DNA from: a virus
Length of the DNA: 34,737 nt
Virus record (IMG/VR): IMGVR_UViG_3300046170_000080
Coordinates: 1-34,737 of that record
Strand: one strand, 5' to 3'
This document shows, piece after piece, positions 21,555-30,608 of the stretch. The position numbers were made by a program, and so were the translations under genes. The notes beneath the pieces were generated by a model. The model saw nothing but the letters and a program-made list of their open reading frames with translations. It searched no databases and was not told where the DNA came from. Every line of letters starts with the position of its first letter. Position 1 is the stretch's first letter.

Positions 21555-24165
21555 GTATTCTGATTTGTTTAAAGACACTGGAAAATATTCTAATCTTTTT
21601 GATTACGAAAAAGAAGACGAACAAGAAGAAACGGAGTACAGTGGTTTTAGAGCAGGAGCAATAGACGTTCTTGAGTCTGGTCTTGGTATCGGTGACGAAT
21701 TAGACGCGACTGTTCGTTTGCTAGTAGGTGAGTCAGATAACTGGACAGATGCTATAACGCAGTCTAGAAAACAACTAAGGTCTTTTGAAGAAGATAATCC
21801 TTACATGTCTGGTGCTTTAAGCGCTGTTGGTGTAGTAGGAAGTTTATTTATTCCCGGAGCGGCTCTTGCTAAAGTAAGTCAAGGGGCCAGCAGAGCGCAA
21901 CGTGTAACTCAAGCAGCTGGTTTAGGAGCCGTTGAAGGGGCTGCTTACGGTTTTTTGGCTGGAGAAGGTGAAGAAAGACTTTCCAGTGCTGCTTTAGGTG
22001 CAGGAGTAGGCGGTGCTTTAGGCGGCGTAGCTGGTCGTTTTTTAACCAAAGGGGCTGATGAAGTTTCTGATGCGTTTGTACGCGAAGTTTCTGAAGACAT
22101 AAATAAACCTATAGATATAGGCGGCGCTGATGGTTTTGTGAATAGAGGACGTGCTTCTTCCGGTACAGGTGATTTAGATCCTAGTACACACACTCGAAAG
22201 TCTACGTCGGTTCTTGATGATGACGTAGCACCTAACAGTATTCACGAAGACCCAAAAAAAGGAAGTAGGATAAGAGGCTCTTTACTTTTAGGTACTCGTG
22301 AATGGTTAGAAAAAAATGTAGGTATTAGGGCTGCTCGTCTTGTTGAAGATACCGAAACAATGGCTAGGGTAGAGTATTCAAAAGTCGATGAGATATTTAA
22401 TAACGATAACTTTACTAACTTTTCAAAGCTTTTAGAAGACGATAAAACACTTAAGAGTTTTTTCTTAAGAATGAATAAAAACATAGATCCAGATAATAGA
22501 ACTACTTTTGGTTTAGCTAGACGTTATGCTAAAACACCAGAACAAAAACAAGCCGTTGATTTGTTGGAGTTAGAGTCTAGGGTTCTTCGAGAATATGACT
22601 TTGTTCCTTATAGCAAGACAGATGATTATTTTCCCACAATAAATGTAGCGCGTACTTCTGGAGCTACAAAAGTATCTGACTACGACAATCCTGTAGAATC
22701 TCTTAGAAATATGGCAAAAGACATTTCTGTTGCTAATGTAGTGGCCCGTCGTTTTAATTTAGATATGTCTAAGTATGAAGACGAAGCGCGTAAGCTAATT
22801 GTGGATACTAATAAGCCTATGTCGCGTTTAGAGTTTGTTATTAAAAAAGTTAGGGACGAGGCTTTTGATCAGGCAAAAAAACAAGGCAACGTTTCTGATC
22901 CTTCGGCTGTTGCTGATAATTTAAAAGATGGTTTACGTAGTGTTCTTATAGCATCTAAAACTGGGGGCGATGCTGTTGGTGCGGTAGCTAGACGTAGTAT
23001 TTCTGCTGCTCTTTTAGCAAACCCTATAAACGCTGTTCTTAACTTTATCGAAGGATTTACTGCTCCTGTTTATCAGAACGGTGTTAATGCTTGGGCGCAG
23101 ACTGTACCCAAAGCAATTTTAGCTACTTTTAATAAGAACTTTGGTGCTGAGGAAGGTCGTAAGTGGGTATCTAATAAGCAATTAGGCTTAGATAATTTCA
23201 TGGGTGAGGTACAGAACAGCGCTAAAAAAACTATGGACGATTCGTTAGAGACTGCTCGTTACGCAAAACTTAACGAAGCGTTTGCTGGCTCTCTTGACAA
23301 AATAAGTGAAGGCGCTTACAACTTATCTGGTGTACGTACAGTAAACCGAATGGGACAAGAAATTTTAACTAACTCTTCTATAAAAAGAGGCATTACTTTA
23401 GCTAAAAAAGGAGATAAAAAGTCTTTAGCAACCTTAAAAAAACATCCGGGTATGCGTGGTTTATCAGAGTCTGAGTTTAACAAAACTGTTGATGCTCTTA
23501 AGAAAGAAGACTTAACTAGTGGTTGGGTTACTAATTTTGCAGGAGCGTCGTTAAACAAGTGGCAACCTGTTAGTGCAGTAACAATGCCAAGAGCTTACAA
23601 CGATAACCCTAACTTCCGTATTATGTACAGTATGCTGTCGTACATGAATAGACAAGCAAATAATCTTAGAACCGAAGTAGGTCTTAACTTAATGAAGGCT
23701 CAAGAAAAAGGTTTAAACAGTAAAGAAGGCTCTGAAGCAGCAAAAGCTGCCATGATTAACAGCGCTAAGTATACGGCCTTGTTTGGTGTTATTGCTGGTA
23801 TATGGGACGATGCTCGTAAGACTCTGGACTTTACTAATGATAAATATCTTGAAGATGTTCTTACGCCGGAAGGGGTGGCTAGTGCGACAATAAACCAACT
23901 TGCTTCTAACATGACAAGCGGTGTTCTTAACATACGCGCTCAAGAATATGGTGGTGATCCTATTAGCATTACTCCTGCTCCTTTATCAGCTGCCTCTAAG
24001 GTATCTGCTGGAGTAGGGAAGTTGTTTACTGATCAAGATGTTGATCCTTTACTAAGATCCTTACAAACATACACCCCCGGCGTAGCTACTGTTGATCGCA
24101 TTATCCGAATGACTCCGGTGCTTCAAGAGCAGCTAGGCAGGGAGCGTTTACTTACTGACGATTAA
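21547..24165 (+). CDS. large ejection-type internal virion protein (872 aa)
   Basis: The ATG at 21547 is preferred over an in-frame GTG at 21538 because AGGAG (about 11 bases before the ATG) is only 2 bases from the GTG. The N-terminus duplicates GKYSDLF/GKYSNLF. Residues about 80-180 hold Gly/Ala-rich hydrophobic segments (SALSAVGVVGSLFIPGAALA, GAGVGGALGGVAGRFL) that could insert into a membrane, and the rest is helical. Length and final position in the late block are like T7 gp16 or other ejected proteins that translocate the genome. I see no transglycosylase motif. The gene ends against the convergent NrdJ gene. Confidence 0.6.
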   Translation: MGKYSDLFKDTGKYSNLFDYEKEDEQEETEYSGFRAGAIDVLESGLGIGDELDATVRLLVGESDNWTDAITQSRKQLRSFEEDNPYMSGALSAVGVVGSLFIPGAALAKVSQGASRAQRVTQAAGLGAVEGAAYGFLAGEGEERLSSAALGAGVGGALGGVAGRFLTKGADEVSDAFVREVSEDINKPIDIGGADGFVNRGRASSGTGDLDPSTHTRKSTSVLDDDVAPNSIHEDPKKGSRIRGSLLLGTREWLEKNVGIRAARLVEDTETMARVEYSKVDEIFNNDNFTNFSKLLEDDKTLKSFFLRMNKNIDPDNRTTFGLARRYAKTPEQKQAVDLLELESRVLREYDFVPYSKTDDYFPTINVARTSGATKVSDYDNPVESLRNMAKDISVANVVARRFNLDMSKYEDEARKLIVDTNKPMSRLEFVIKKVRDEAFDQAKKQGNVSDPSAVADNLKDGLRSVLIASKTGGDAVGAVARRSISAALLANPINAVLNFIEGFTAPVYQNGVNAWAQTVPKAILATFNKNFGAEEGRKWVSNKQLGLDNFMGEVQNSAKKTMDDSLETARYAKLNEAFAGSLDKISEGAYNLSGVRTVNRMGQEILTNSSIKRGITLAKKGDKKSLATLKKHPGMRGLSESEFNKTVDALKKEDLTSGWVTNFAGASLNKWQPVSAVTMPRAYNDNPNFRIMYSMLSYMNRQANNLRTEVGLNLMKAQEKGLNSKEGSEAAKAAMINSAKYTALFGVIAGIWDDARKTLDFTNDKYLEDVLTPEGVASATINQLASNMTSGVLNIRAQEYGGDPISITPAPLSAASKVSAGVGKLFTDQDVDPLLRSLQTYTPGVATVDRIIRMTPVLQEQLGRERLLTDD

Positions 24166-26033
24166 ATCTCGCAGTTGTTACCAGTACAGGCTAACGTCTG
24201 TGATCCCTCAGTCATATCAGAGTTTTCAGAGATGTTCCAATCAATAGTCTCTGGAAACTCTGCCTTCAACTTCTCATAAGTCTCTAAGTCAATAGGCTCA
24301 TAAGGTGCTTGTTGATAGGTATGCTCTGAGTAGGGTAGGAAACTAATACCACTGATCTTATCGAACTTGTTATACAACCATTGACCTACTTCCAGAAACT
24401 CATCGTCCCTGTAGTAACACGTCATTGATGGTTTATGTTCACACCAGTAGTCCTGATATATCTCCCATAGTTCTAACTGCTCCATTGCACCCATCTCAGA
24501 GGCTGTGACAGCCCCGTCAGGAGACTTTATAGGGAAGGAGAATACCTTAGTAGTGGGTGACATTACATCGTCCTCTACAGGCACTCCTGCAGCTTCTAAG
24601 ACTTGACAGAGCGGGTCTCTTGCGTCTGCTCGTACTCGTCGGATGTACTGGTCAGAGTAGCGTGGATGTATCCCGGAAGCGCTATCAACAAGCTGACTAA
24701 CAGTACCAGAGGGCTTAACAGCAGTAATAGCAGTGCTACAATTGATGCCAAGGCGATCAGCCCAAATAGCATTAGTAGAAATACACTCTCCCTTAAGCGC
24801 TCCCAACCACTCTCGTAGCTCATCCTTGTCCCCTCGTCCTGACATTACTGGGTGATCCATAATACCTGTTAACGATACACCAAGTAGTGATTCCTCTTCA
24901 GTGTTCTTCTGCCACACCTTACGTAGGTAACGAAAGTCTGTCAAGGTAGCCTGTAAAGTTCCAAGGATAGACGCAACACGTACTTTTCGTTTGAGACTTG
25001 AGAGCGTATCGGTTGACCTGACAACAACTTCTGATAGATTGCAGAACTGGTTTGGCCGTAGGATAATCTCGCTACATGGATTAGTTCCAAAATCATAGGT
25101 AGCATCTCGTCGCTCGTTCTTTGCAGCTTGCTTTTGACTTGCGACTCTAGAGAACATACCTCGCTCTCCTGATCGGGACTCGTATAAACTTTTCCACTCA
25201 TTTAAAAATGCCTCAAAGTCTGGCTTCTCTGTATAACATGCACTGTTGTTAGCTAAGCCCCTCTGAGGGTTGTCAACCCACCACTGTCCTGACTTGCATC
25301 GTCGGAGTCTATCGTCAGTGAGGTTAGAGAGACTGATGAGAGCGGACCTTCTGACACCCCCGACAACGACGATCTGTGCAATCTTACAGCACAAATCGTG
25401 GCATTCAATTGAGGACAGTTTACGTCCATGAGCTTCCCTAAAGACCGCGACGGTGAAGTTAAACAAATCGACAAGAGGTTCTGGACCAGATGCTCTACCG
25501 CCGAAGGTTTTAAGTGCTGCCCCCGCAGGTCGTACTCTAGATATGTCCCACTTTGGAACTTGACCTGAATAGAGCAGGCTGATAAGTTCTCTGTAGGCTT
25601 TAGCCCATCCAATTTTAGAATCGGTGATGTGTATAACTGAATCGGTGTCATGAAAATCCTCCGCTACTTCAGGTAGTTTAGATACGTATTGTCGTTCAAC
25701 AGAATAGCCTACGCCTGTACCGCACATAAGGACGTACATCATCTCGTCAAACGCTTTAGGGTGGTCAATAGGTAGGTAGCTACAGTTAAAGCCAGCTACG
25801 TTGTCACGGTCAAGAGCCTCACCTGCTGTCATCAAAGCTCTCATGCTAGGCATAACGTCCATGTCATGAATGTCTTTGAACATGTCGTTAGCTTCTTCCA
25901 ATGTTATCTTTTGCTTCTCTATCCAGAAGTTTAGATAACGGTCTATTGTTTCTTCCCAAGTCTCACGACGCTGCTCCTCTGGTAGGTAACGTGCGTACCT
26001 GCTTTTGTGTATGTACTGTTGATATGCGTCCAA
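24162..26033 (-). CDS. nrdJ: class II (cobalamin-dependent) ribonucleotide reductase
   Basis: The 623-residue enzyme reduces ribonucleoside triphosphates to deoxynucleotides using adenosylcobalamin, feeding phage DNA synthesis. It resembles the monomeric Lactobacillus-type RTPR: Cys84 in GFNCSYLP, MCGTGVGYSVE near 103-113, FGTNPCSEI with Cys320 and Glu322, Cys331 in FCNLSEV, and a C-terminal CTGNNCE pair (Cys616, Cys621) that re-reduces the active site. The 11- and 5-residue spacings match the known enzyme (408/419 and 731/736). The start is TTG at 26033, 8 bases after AAGGAG. It is the last gene of the leftward block and shares TTAA with the stop of the rightward block. Confidence 0.92.
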   Translation of the reverse strand: MDAYQQYIHKSRYARYLPEEQRRETWEETIDRYLNFWIEKQKITLEEANDMFKDIHDMDVMPSMRALMTAGEALDRDNVAGFNCSYLPIDHPKAFDEMMYVLMCGTGVGYSVERQYVSKLPEVAEDFHDTDSVIHITDSKIGWAKAYRELISLLYSGQVPKWDISRVRPAGAALKTFGGRASGPEPLVDLFNFTVAVFREAHGRKLSSIECHDLCCKIAQIVVVGGVRRSALISLSNLTDDRLRRCKSGQWWVDNPQRGLANNSACYTEKPDFEAFLNEWKSLYESRSGERGMFSRVASQKQAAKNERRDATYDFGTNPCSEIILRPNQFCNLSEVVVRSTDTLSSLKRKVRVASILGTLQATLTDFRYLRKVWQKNTEEESLLGVSLTGIMDHPVMSGRGDKDELREWLGALKGECISTNAIWADRLGINCSTAITAVKPSGTVSQLVDSASGIHPRYSDQYIRRVRADARDPLCQVLEAAGVPVEDDVMSPTTKVFSFPIKSPDGAVTASEMGAMEQLELWEIYQDYWCEHKPSMTCYYRDDEFLEVGQWLYNKFDKISGISFLPYSEHTYQQAPYEPIDLETYEKLKAEFPETIDWNISENSDMTEGSQTLACTGNNCEI

Positions 26034-26154
26034 TTATATTACTCCTTTGCTCATCTGTATATGTTGTCCAGTTGGTAATTTCATCTTTGGTTCTACCGCA
26101 GCCTGTACATTGATCATCAACTAACTTGCATTGTTTAACACAAGGGCTAATCAT
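25963..26154 (-). CDS. DUF1289 Cys-rich small protein (63 aa)
   Basis: The sequence SPCVKQCKLVDDQCTGCGRT followed by DEITNW and TDEQR is the DUF1289 signature, with four conserved cysteines that probably bind a metal. Bacterial members are small proteins of unknown role. The ATG overlaps the end of the DUF3310 gene by 8 bases. The last 23 residues overlap the NrdJ start by 71 bases and look unlike the family, so an indel or a genuine overlap has lengthened the protein. Confidence 0.75.
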   Translation of the reverse strand: MISPCVKQCKLVDDQCTGCGRTKDEITNWTTYTDEQRSNIIGRISTVHTQKQVRTLPTRGAAS

Positions 26155-26437
26155 TTAGTTCTTTGATGAGTCTGTCAATGTACCAGCGACACTTGCGTAG
26201 ATCCTCAACTGGCTTACCTTTGTAATCGTACCGCCAAAGATACTTCAGTGCGTTGCCTTTAAGATACCCACGAAACTCATGCTCAGGCATGGATGCCTTG
26301 ATAGCTTCGATAGCTTCTACTGCACCTTTGTTGTAGTGGTCAGGCTTCTCTACAGGATCAGCTTTTTTCCTGATAGATAAGCTGTTAAGTGCTGCTATTG
26401 TATCCCACTCTTCAGGACTTGCGTTGTCAATACTCAT
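26147..26437 (-). CDS. DUF3310 protein (96 aa)
   Basis: The core KPDHYNKGAVEAIEAI followed by FRGYLKGNALKYLWRY and KGKPVEDLRKCRWYI is the DUF3310 pattern, very common in phages and sometimes labelled nucleotide kinase without evidence. It usually lies among replication genes, as here. A helical adaptor or nucleotide-metabolism role is possible but not established. Its ATG overlaps the previous stop (ATGA). Confidence 0.85.
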   Translation of the reverse strand: MSIDNASPEEWDTIAALNSLSIRKKADPVEKPDHYNKGAVEAIEAIKASMPEHEFRGYLKGNALKYLWRYDYKGKPVEDLRKCRWYIDRLIKELND

Positions 26438-27198
26438 CCGTACTTCCTCTTGAGGTAGTGCAGACTAACAGGTAACTCGTCAAAGGAACCGTTGTTTACT
26501 TCGTTGAGCATCCAAACACCTGACCAGCTACCGTTAGTTTGAGGGTTTAAGTAGTCTTCACTGTGGTTGTAGAAGATACCAGCAAACAATCCAGTGATGT
26601 TACTACCGTCTGCTTTACGTGCGTAAGCTATGTCACGGTCTTGCACGTGTCCCATAATGCACGACATGAACTTCTTTTGCAACATAAGTTTTGCACACGT
26701 GACGGGTCTACCCATGACACCACTGGTGAAGTAGTGACAGTAGGCGATGCCGTCGATGACGGTTGGTTGCAAGAAAGGTACAACTTCCCATCCAAGCTTT
26801 TCCAACTTAAAGTCGTCATAGCTCATCAGTCCTTCTAGTTTAGCGTCAGCTTCAACAGCTCTTTCAATACGCTGCTCATGGTTGCCTAACAAGAATACCA
26901 TACGAGGGTTCCATGTCTTCTTCTTGTTACTACGAAGACGCTTCTTCTCTGCCTTGATAGGTGCTAGGAATAGATCCATAGCGTCCAGACCTGCTTTAAT
27001 ATCCTGCGTGTAGCGTCGTCCTTCAAAGGACTTTTTACCAACGTCATAGCTACTGAGACTTGGCATGTCCCAGTGATCCCCCAGATGAATGATAACGTCA
27101 GGCTTTGTTGCTGCAGCATATCGACCAGCCCAGTACAGATGGTCAGCACTGTTACCGGGTTTGACTTGCGTGTCAGGTATTACTAAGTGTCTAGTCAT
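26434..27198 (-). CDS. calcineurin-like metallophosphoesterase
   Basis: The 254-residue protein has the metallophosphoesterase metal-site motifs in order: PDTQ (Asp9), LGDHWD (Asp41, His42), LGNHE (Asn106, His107), CHYF (His155) and MGHVQ (His184). Such phage enzymes act on phosphoesters or nucleic acids; the substrate here is unknown. Roseophage SIO1-type phages carry similar genes (from memory). ATGA overlap with the endonuclease gene on one side and with DUF3310 on the other shows co-translation. Confidence 0.85.
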   Translation of the reverse strand: MTRHLVIPDTQVKPGNSADHLYWAGRYAAATKPDVIIHLGDHWDMPSLSSYDVGKKSFEGRRYTQDIKAGLDAMDLFLAPIKAEKKRLRSNKKKTWNPRMVFLLGNHEQRIERAVEADAKLEGLMSYDDFKLEKLGWEVVPFLQPTVIDGIAYCHYFTSGVMGRPVTCAKLMLQKKFMSCIMGHVQDRDIAYARKADGSNITGLFAGIFYNHSEDYLNPQTNGSWSGVWMLNEVNNGSFDELPVSLHYLKRKYG

Positions 27199-27602
27199 TG
27201 CTTTTTACTCCATCCGACAGGGCAGGTTTCAGGCGTGTACCATGTGAATCCTTGCTTGTCTGCCCACTCTTGCATGGTGTATCTTGTCCCGTCACTTCTA
27301 CGTCTTGCTCCGGGCATGGCTGTTCTTGGGTTTTGGAAGACAAAGACAAGTTCCTCCTTCTCGCCAAGGCATCTGCTAATATCAACATATTTCTTCGCTT
27401 CCGCTCTATCACGAAACCTCCCTTTAGCTTCAATATATATAGTAGAATGTATACTGTAATATACAAAGTCAGGTTCGTAAGTCTTGACTTGAGTATACGT
27501 TAGCTTGTTGACATGGTACTCACACCGTTTAAACTTCTGGTGAAGATCATACTCGAACCAACTATCGTAGCCCTTGGGTATGTTACGTCTCGTTCTCTTC
27601 AC
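27195..27602 (-). CDS. endonuclease I, Holliday-junction resolvase (T7 gp3-like)
   Basis: The longest frame opens at 27668 but overlaps the exonuclease by 86 bases. A GTG at 27602, just after GAAAGG, gives a 135-residue protein starting KRTRRNIPKGYDSW. Catalytic residues of the T7 endonuclease I fold are visible: Glu in SWFEYDL, Asp in YEPDF, and Glu/Lys in YIEAKGR. It cuts branched DNA and in T7 helps resolve replication structures and degrade host DNA. It is followed by the metallophosphoesterase with an ATGA overlap. Confidence 0.85.
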   Translation of the reverse strand: MKRTRRNIPKGYDSWFEYDLHQKFKRCEYHVNKLTYTQVKTYEPDFVYYSIHSTIYIEAKGRFRDRAEAKKYVDISRCLGEKEELVFVFQNPRTAMPGARRRSDGTRYTMQEWADKQGFTWYTPETCPVGWSKKQ

Positions 27603-28275
27603 TTGGCCTTTCCCATATCTGATTAGGTTCACGACGTAGCCAGAGCAGCCTAGCGTTCTCAATGACACGCTCTTCAGACTCTAGTAACTCAACACACTTG
27701 TTGAACATCTCTATCTCTGACAGCCCTTCAAGAAGCTTCTGAGACTTTTTATCGCCTATACCATACACACCGACAATGTTATCAGCTTTGTCACCCATGA
27801 TGATTTGACGATAGAAGAACAACAGACCTTCCTCTGGGTTAACAGAAGTTAGTTCACGTTTGTTGAAGTTGTATTGCCTGCACGGTACTTGTTGAAAGTC
27901 CTTGTCTAGACTGACAATGATGCTGTCAGGGATGGCGGTAGCGTCGATAGCAATCAAGTCATCAGCTTCCTCATCTTCTGATACGATAGCATTCCAGTCT
28001 TCGATCAAGTATTCACGTATAGCTTGCAAGTGTACAGGCTTTTCCTTGTCCTTACGGTTTCCCTTGTAAGGCGCAGTAATGGCTACATCATTACGGAAGT
28101 TACCCTTACCTGTCAGGTAGACACGGTAGTCTGGCTCACCCTCTATCATGGTGTATAGATCGCTTACCAGATCAGACAAGAAACTGCCCGTCGTATAACA
28201 GGCAGTCTTGACCGACTCATCATTGCACTTGAAAGCACAACGATAAGCCACTATGTCACCGTCGATTAGGATCAC
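27583..28275 (-). CDS. 5'-3' exonuclease, FEN-like (T7 gp6-like)
   Basis: The 230-residue protein shows the flap-nuclease acidic motifs: LIDGDIVAYR at the N-terminus, EDEEADDLIA near 100-109, SLDKDFQQV near 122-130, and GDKADNIVGVYGIGDKK near 160-176, which includes the helix-3-turn-helix DNA-binding loop. It removes RNA primers and 5' flaps and can degrade host DNA. The start is GTG at 28275, overlapping the SSB stop (GTGA). Overlap with the endonuclease frame at its 3' end is short (20 bases with my choice of start). Confidence 0.9.
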   Translation of the reverse strand: MILIDGDIVAYRCAFKCNDESVKTACYTTGSFLSDLVSDLYTMIEGEPDYRVYLTGKGNFRNDVAITAPYKGNRKDKEKPVHLQAIREYLIEDWNAIVSEDEEADDLIAIDATAIPDSIIVSLDKDFQQVPCRQYNFNKRELTSVNPEEGLLFFYRQIIMGDKADNIVGVYGIGDKKSQKLLEGLSEIEMFNKCVELLESEERVIENARLLWLRREPNQIWERPSEENET

Positions 28276-28676
28276 AACGCTTCCGCTTCAGAGACGGCGT
28301 TGTCACTGTATTCAATCAGATTAGTGATCTTCATCTTGATCATGGAAGGTGAGCGTCCAGTACCAACAGACCAATCGTAGTAGCCTACAACCGCCACTGC
28401 TTCTGAACCGTTAGCAATCAGCACGTCTTCAGGTATCTCAGTACCGTCAGCATCGGTCAGACGCATAGGGTTGTTGCTCTTCATGGTGATAAAGAAACCA
28501 CGGTCATCACCTTTGTTGCTTGGTGCAATGCCCATCTCTTCAATGGCTTCGATAGCTTTATCGCTAAGGTTGCCAAGTTGTACCTGATACTTGTTGCTGT
28601 ACTTGTTGAGCTTGTTACGCTCGCACCAGTAAACAGTTCCGCGTACAGTGATGGGTGGTAGTTTGTTAGCTGTCAT
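28272..28676 (-). CDS. single-stranded DNA-binding protein (T7 gp2.5-like)
   Basis: The 134-residue protein has beta-strand-rich segments compatible with one OB fold: ITVRGTVYWCER and KYQVQLGNLSDKA at the N-terminus, and AVAVVGYYDWSVGTGRSPSM near the C-terminus that aligns in pattern with the KVKYSLVPYKWNTAVG region of T7 gp2.5. The C-terminus is acidic (SDNAVSEAEA), as in SSBs that contact polymerase and primase. It lies between polymerase and exonuclease, behind an AGGAG. It coats single-stranded DNA at the fork. Confidence 0.7.
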   Translation of the reverse strand: MTANKLPPITVRGTVYWCERNKLNKYSNKYQVQLGNLSDKAIEAIEEMGIAPSNKGDDRGFFITMKSNNPMRLTDADGTEIPEDVLIANGSEAVAVVGYYDWSVGTGRSPSMIKMKITNLIEYSDNAVSEAEAL

Positions 28677-28686
28677 AAGTTTTCTC

Positions 28687-30339
28687 CTAGTGAGTTTCAG
28701 CCCAGTTGTTGCCTACTCTATATTCGCCGTCTAAGGGACACCGTAGGCTGAGTGTCTCACCGGCGATTCTGATTGCACGTACACCTATACGACCAACTGT
28801 GTCAGCGTAGTGGGCAGTCGTTTCTATCTGCCATTCATCGTGTACGTTCGCTACAAATCTATGTGGTATGTTCTTCAATCTATCTGACAAGTGTACCAGA
28901 GCTTGCTTCATAACGATAGCCCCTGCACCCTGCAGTAACGTATTCAAAGCGGCGTGTTCTGATCTGACTCTGAGCTTTCGTCCGTCGAGTCCAGTAAGTA
29001 TGCCTGATGCAGCCTGCCTGAGAGTGTCTCCTCTAACTCTTTCAAGAGACGGCGTGTTAGATAGAAATGTTTCTTTAAGTCCTCGTCCAGTATTGCTATT
29101 TCCTCCAACGATAGCTCCGATCTTAGCATCTCCGGCTCCATACAGAAACGCATAAATGAATGTCTTTGCAAGAGGCCGACTCTCAAGTCCTGCTGCTCGC
29201 TGATTAGCCGTATGAATATCGCCATTGAGTAATTCATTAGTGTAATTCTCATCGTCCATGTAGTGAGCTAACATACGAAGCTCTAGTCCGCTGGCGTCAA
29301 TACCAACAAGAACATTACCCTCATCCACTGTCCAACATGAACGGCACTCAGTCCCGAACGGAGCAGATACGGCGGGTACTTGCGCCATGTTAGGTGACTG
29401 GTGTGTCATACGTCCTGTCACAGCTCCGTTGGTAATGACTCTACCATGTACCCTACCATCATCCTTAACTGCTTTCAACCATGAATCTATCTGTGCCACT
29501 CGTTTCTGTAACATCATGTAACGTGCGACTGCTTTAGCTTCTGGAAGATCTATACCCTCAAGCACCTTCTCATCAACGATGATGTTTCCCTTCTCTGTCT
29601 TCTTGTTAAACTTAACGCCAAGACCTTGCAGACGCTCTGCTATCTGCTTACGTGAGCCGGGATTGAACACTGTTACCTTATCCTTCAGACGCTTAAATGT
29701 CTTCTCAGAGATACGCTCTTCAACGATAGGTGGAAAAATATCTTGTAGGCTCGCTTCAATGTTGTTCATCTCAAACATCAAATCCATCATCAGCTTCTCA
29801 GCAAACGGTATGTCTAACTTAAAACCGTTACGTTCCTGCTCAGTCACGATCCAACCTACGTTATGCTCAAGCTCAACAGACTGCTGCGAGAATCCTTCTT
29901 TGCGTATCTGCAACGCAAGCCATTGATGTACACGCTCAGTCAGCTCAACGTCAGCGATACAGTACTCGACCATCTCGTCAGTCAGTCCTCCGTCGTAGTC
30001 CTCGAATGCAATCTTTCCAGCTCCTCCAAGAATCTCTCCCCAGTTTCGCAGGGAATGACCGCCCTCTTGACTGGGGTTGTAGAGTCTTGAGAGGTAGAGT
30101 GTGTCCACAACGCTATGCCTAGGGATGCGTACACCCCAAACACTATCAAGAACGTGACAGTCAAATCCGATGAGATTATGCCCCACAATCTGTTGCGCAT
30201 CATGTAACACCTTCTTCAGTGTGTCGGGTGTGGTGTGTACTTGTATATCGTTCTTCACCTTCGTAACTGCACACCAGATCGTTGAGTGATCCAAAGTAGT
30301 TTCTATATCCAAGTAGCAGGTATTCATGATACGTCTCAT
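28687..30339 (-). CDS. DNA polymerase, family A (T7 gp5-like)
   Basis: The protein carries a 3'-5' exonuclease (CYLDIETT near residues 8-15, GHNLIGFDCH near 53-62, YCIADVELT near 126-134) and a family A polymerase domain: motif A DASGLELRML, motif B with KTFIYAFLYGAG, and motif C VHDEW. At 550 residues it is shorter than T7 polymerase (about 700). No clear thioredoxin-binding insertion was seen, but I could not align it. Either ATG at 30339 or at 30327 could start it; neither has a strong ribosome binding site. It replicates the genome with the helicase-primase. Confidence 0.93.
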   Translation of the reverse strand: MRRIMNTCYLDIETTLDHSTIWCAVTKVKNDIQVHTTPDTLKKVLHDAQQIVGHNLIGFDCHVLDSVWGVRIPRHSVVDTLYLSRLYNPSQEGGHSLRNWGEILGGAGKIAFEDYDGGLTDEMVEYCIADVELTERVHQWLALQIRKEGFSQQSVELEHNVGWIVTEQERNGFKLDIPFAEKLMMDLMFEMNNIEASLQDIFPPIVEERISEKTFKRLKDKVTVFNPGSRKQIAERLQGLGVKFNKKTEKGNIIVDEKVLEGIDLPEAKAVARYMMLQKRVAQIDSWLKAVKDDGRVHGRVITNGAVTGRMTHQSPNMAQVPAVSAPFGTECRSCWTVDEGNVLVGIDASGLELRMLAHYMDDENYTNELLNGDIHTANQRAAGLESRPLAKTFIYAFLYGAGDAKIGAIVGGNSNTGRGLKETFLSNTPSLERVRGDTLRQAASGILTGLDGRKLRVRSEHAALNTLLQGAGAIVMKQALVHLSDRLKNIPHRFVANVHDEWQIETTAHYADTVGRIGVRAIRIAGETLSLRCPLDGEYRVGNNWAETH

Positions 30340-30430
30340 TTAATTCGTCACGTTCAGGATCGTAGTTAAACTTCTGATAAATCTCCGTCAACTGTTCCTG
30401 CTCTAATATCCAACTCCCAATCTTGCTCAT
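30200..30430 (-). CDS. possible small overlapping protein (76 aa)
   Basis: ATG at 30430 opens a 76-residue frame that overlaps the upstream zinc-finger gene by 65 bases and the polymerase start by over 100. Its first 40 residues (WILEQEQLTEIYQKFNYD) look protein-like and occupy the only bases not covered by other genes. The rest is antiphase to polymerase and doubtful. It may be an overlapping gene, or a sign of an indel joining it to the upstream frame. Confidence 0.3.
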   Translation of the reverse strand: MSKIGSWILEQEQLTEIYQKFNYDPERDELNETYHEYLLLGYRNYFGSLNDLVCSYEGEERYTSTHHTRHTEEGVT

Positions 30431-30608
30431 AATATATCATCTCCTCTATGTCTGCGAGTGTCCGTAGATCATCACGGTCAATTACATCACCGTCATCTAG
30501 ACTAACAGCAAAGCATCTGTTGCACAAATCTACAAACTCTTTGCTGATAGCGTACCGTCTTGTAGCTTCGTAGTCTGTTAGCTCTACGTCACACGCCATA
30601 CATCTCAC
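30366..30608 (-). CDS. small zinc-finger-like protein (80 aa)
   Basis: The start is GTG at 30608, overlapping the previous TGA (GTGA). Two CxxC pairs, CMAC at the N-terminus and LCNRC near residue 30, could bind zinc. Small phage proteins starting RCxxCD...L...E.TR and followed by a DLCNxC segment are common next to replication genes. The acidic C-terminus (DDGDVIDRDDL) suggests protein contact. Function unknown. Confidence 0.65.
   Translation of the reverse strand: MRCMACDVELTDYEATRRYAISKEFVDLCNRCFAVSLDDGDVIDRDDLRTLADIEEMIYYEQDWELDIRAGTVDGDLSEV

Noticed and set aside
24596-24823. 75-residue frame with a strong hydrophobic segment
   Set aside because: It lies in another frame inside nrdJ; hydrophobicity arises from shifted codons and there is no start context.
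27191-27466. 91-residue leftward frame overlapping endonuclease I
   Set aside because: Alternative frame of the endonuclease gene, which has clear catalytic motifs; no independent start signal.
28944-29252. 102-residue frame inside the polymerase gene
   Set aside because: Shadow of the polymerase reading frame.
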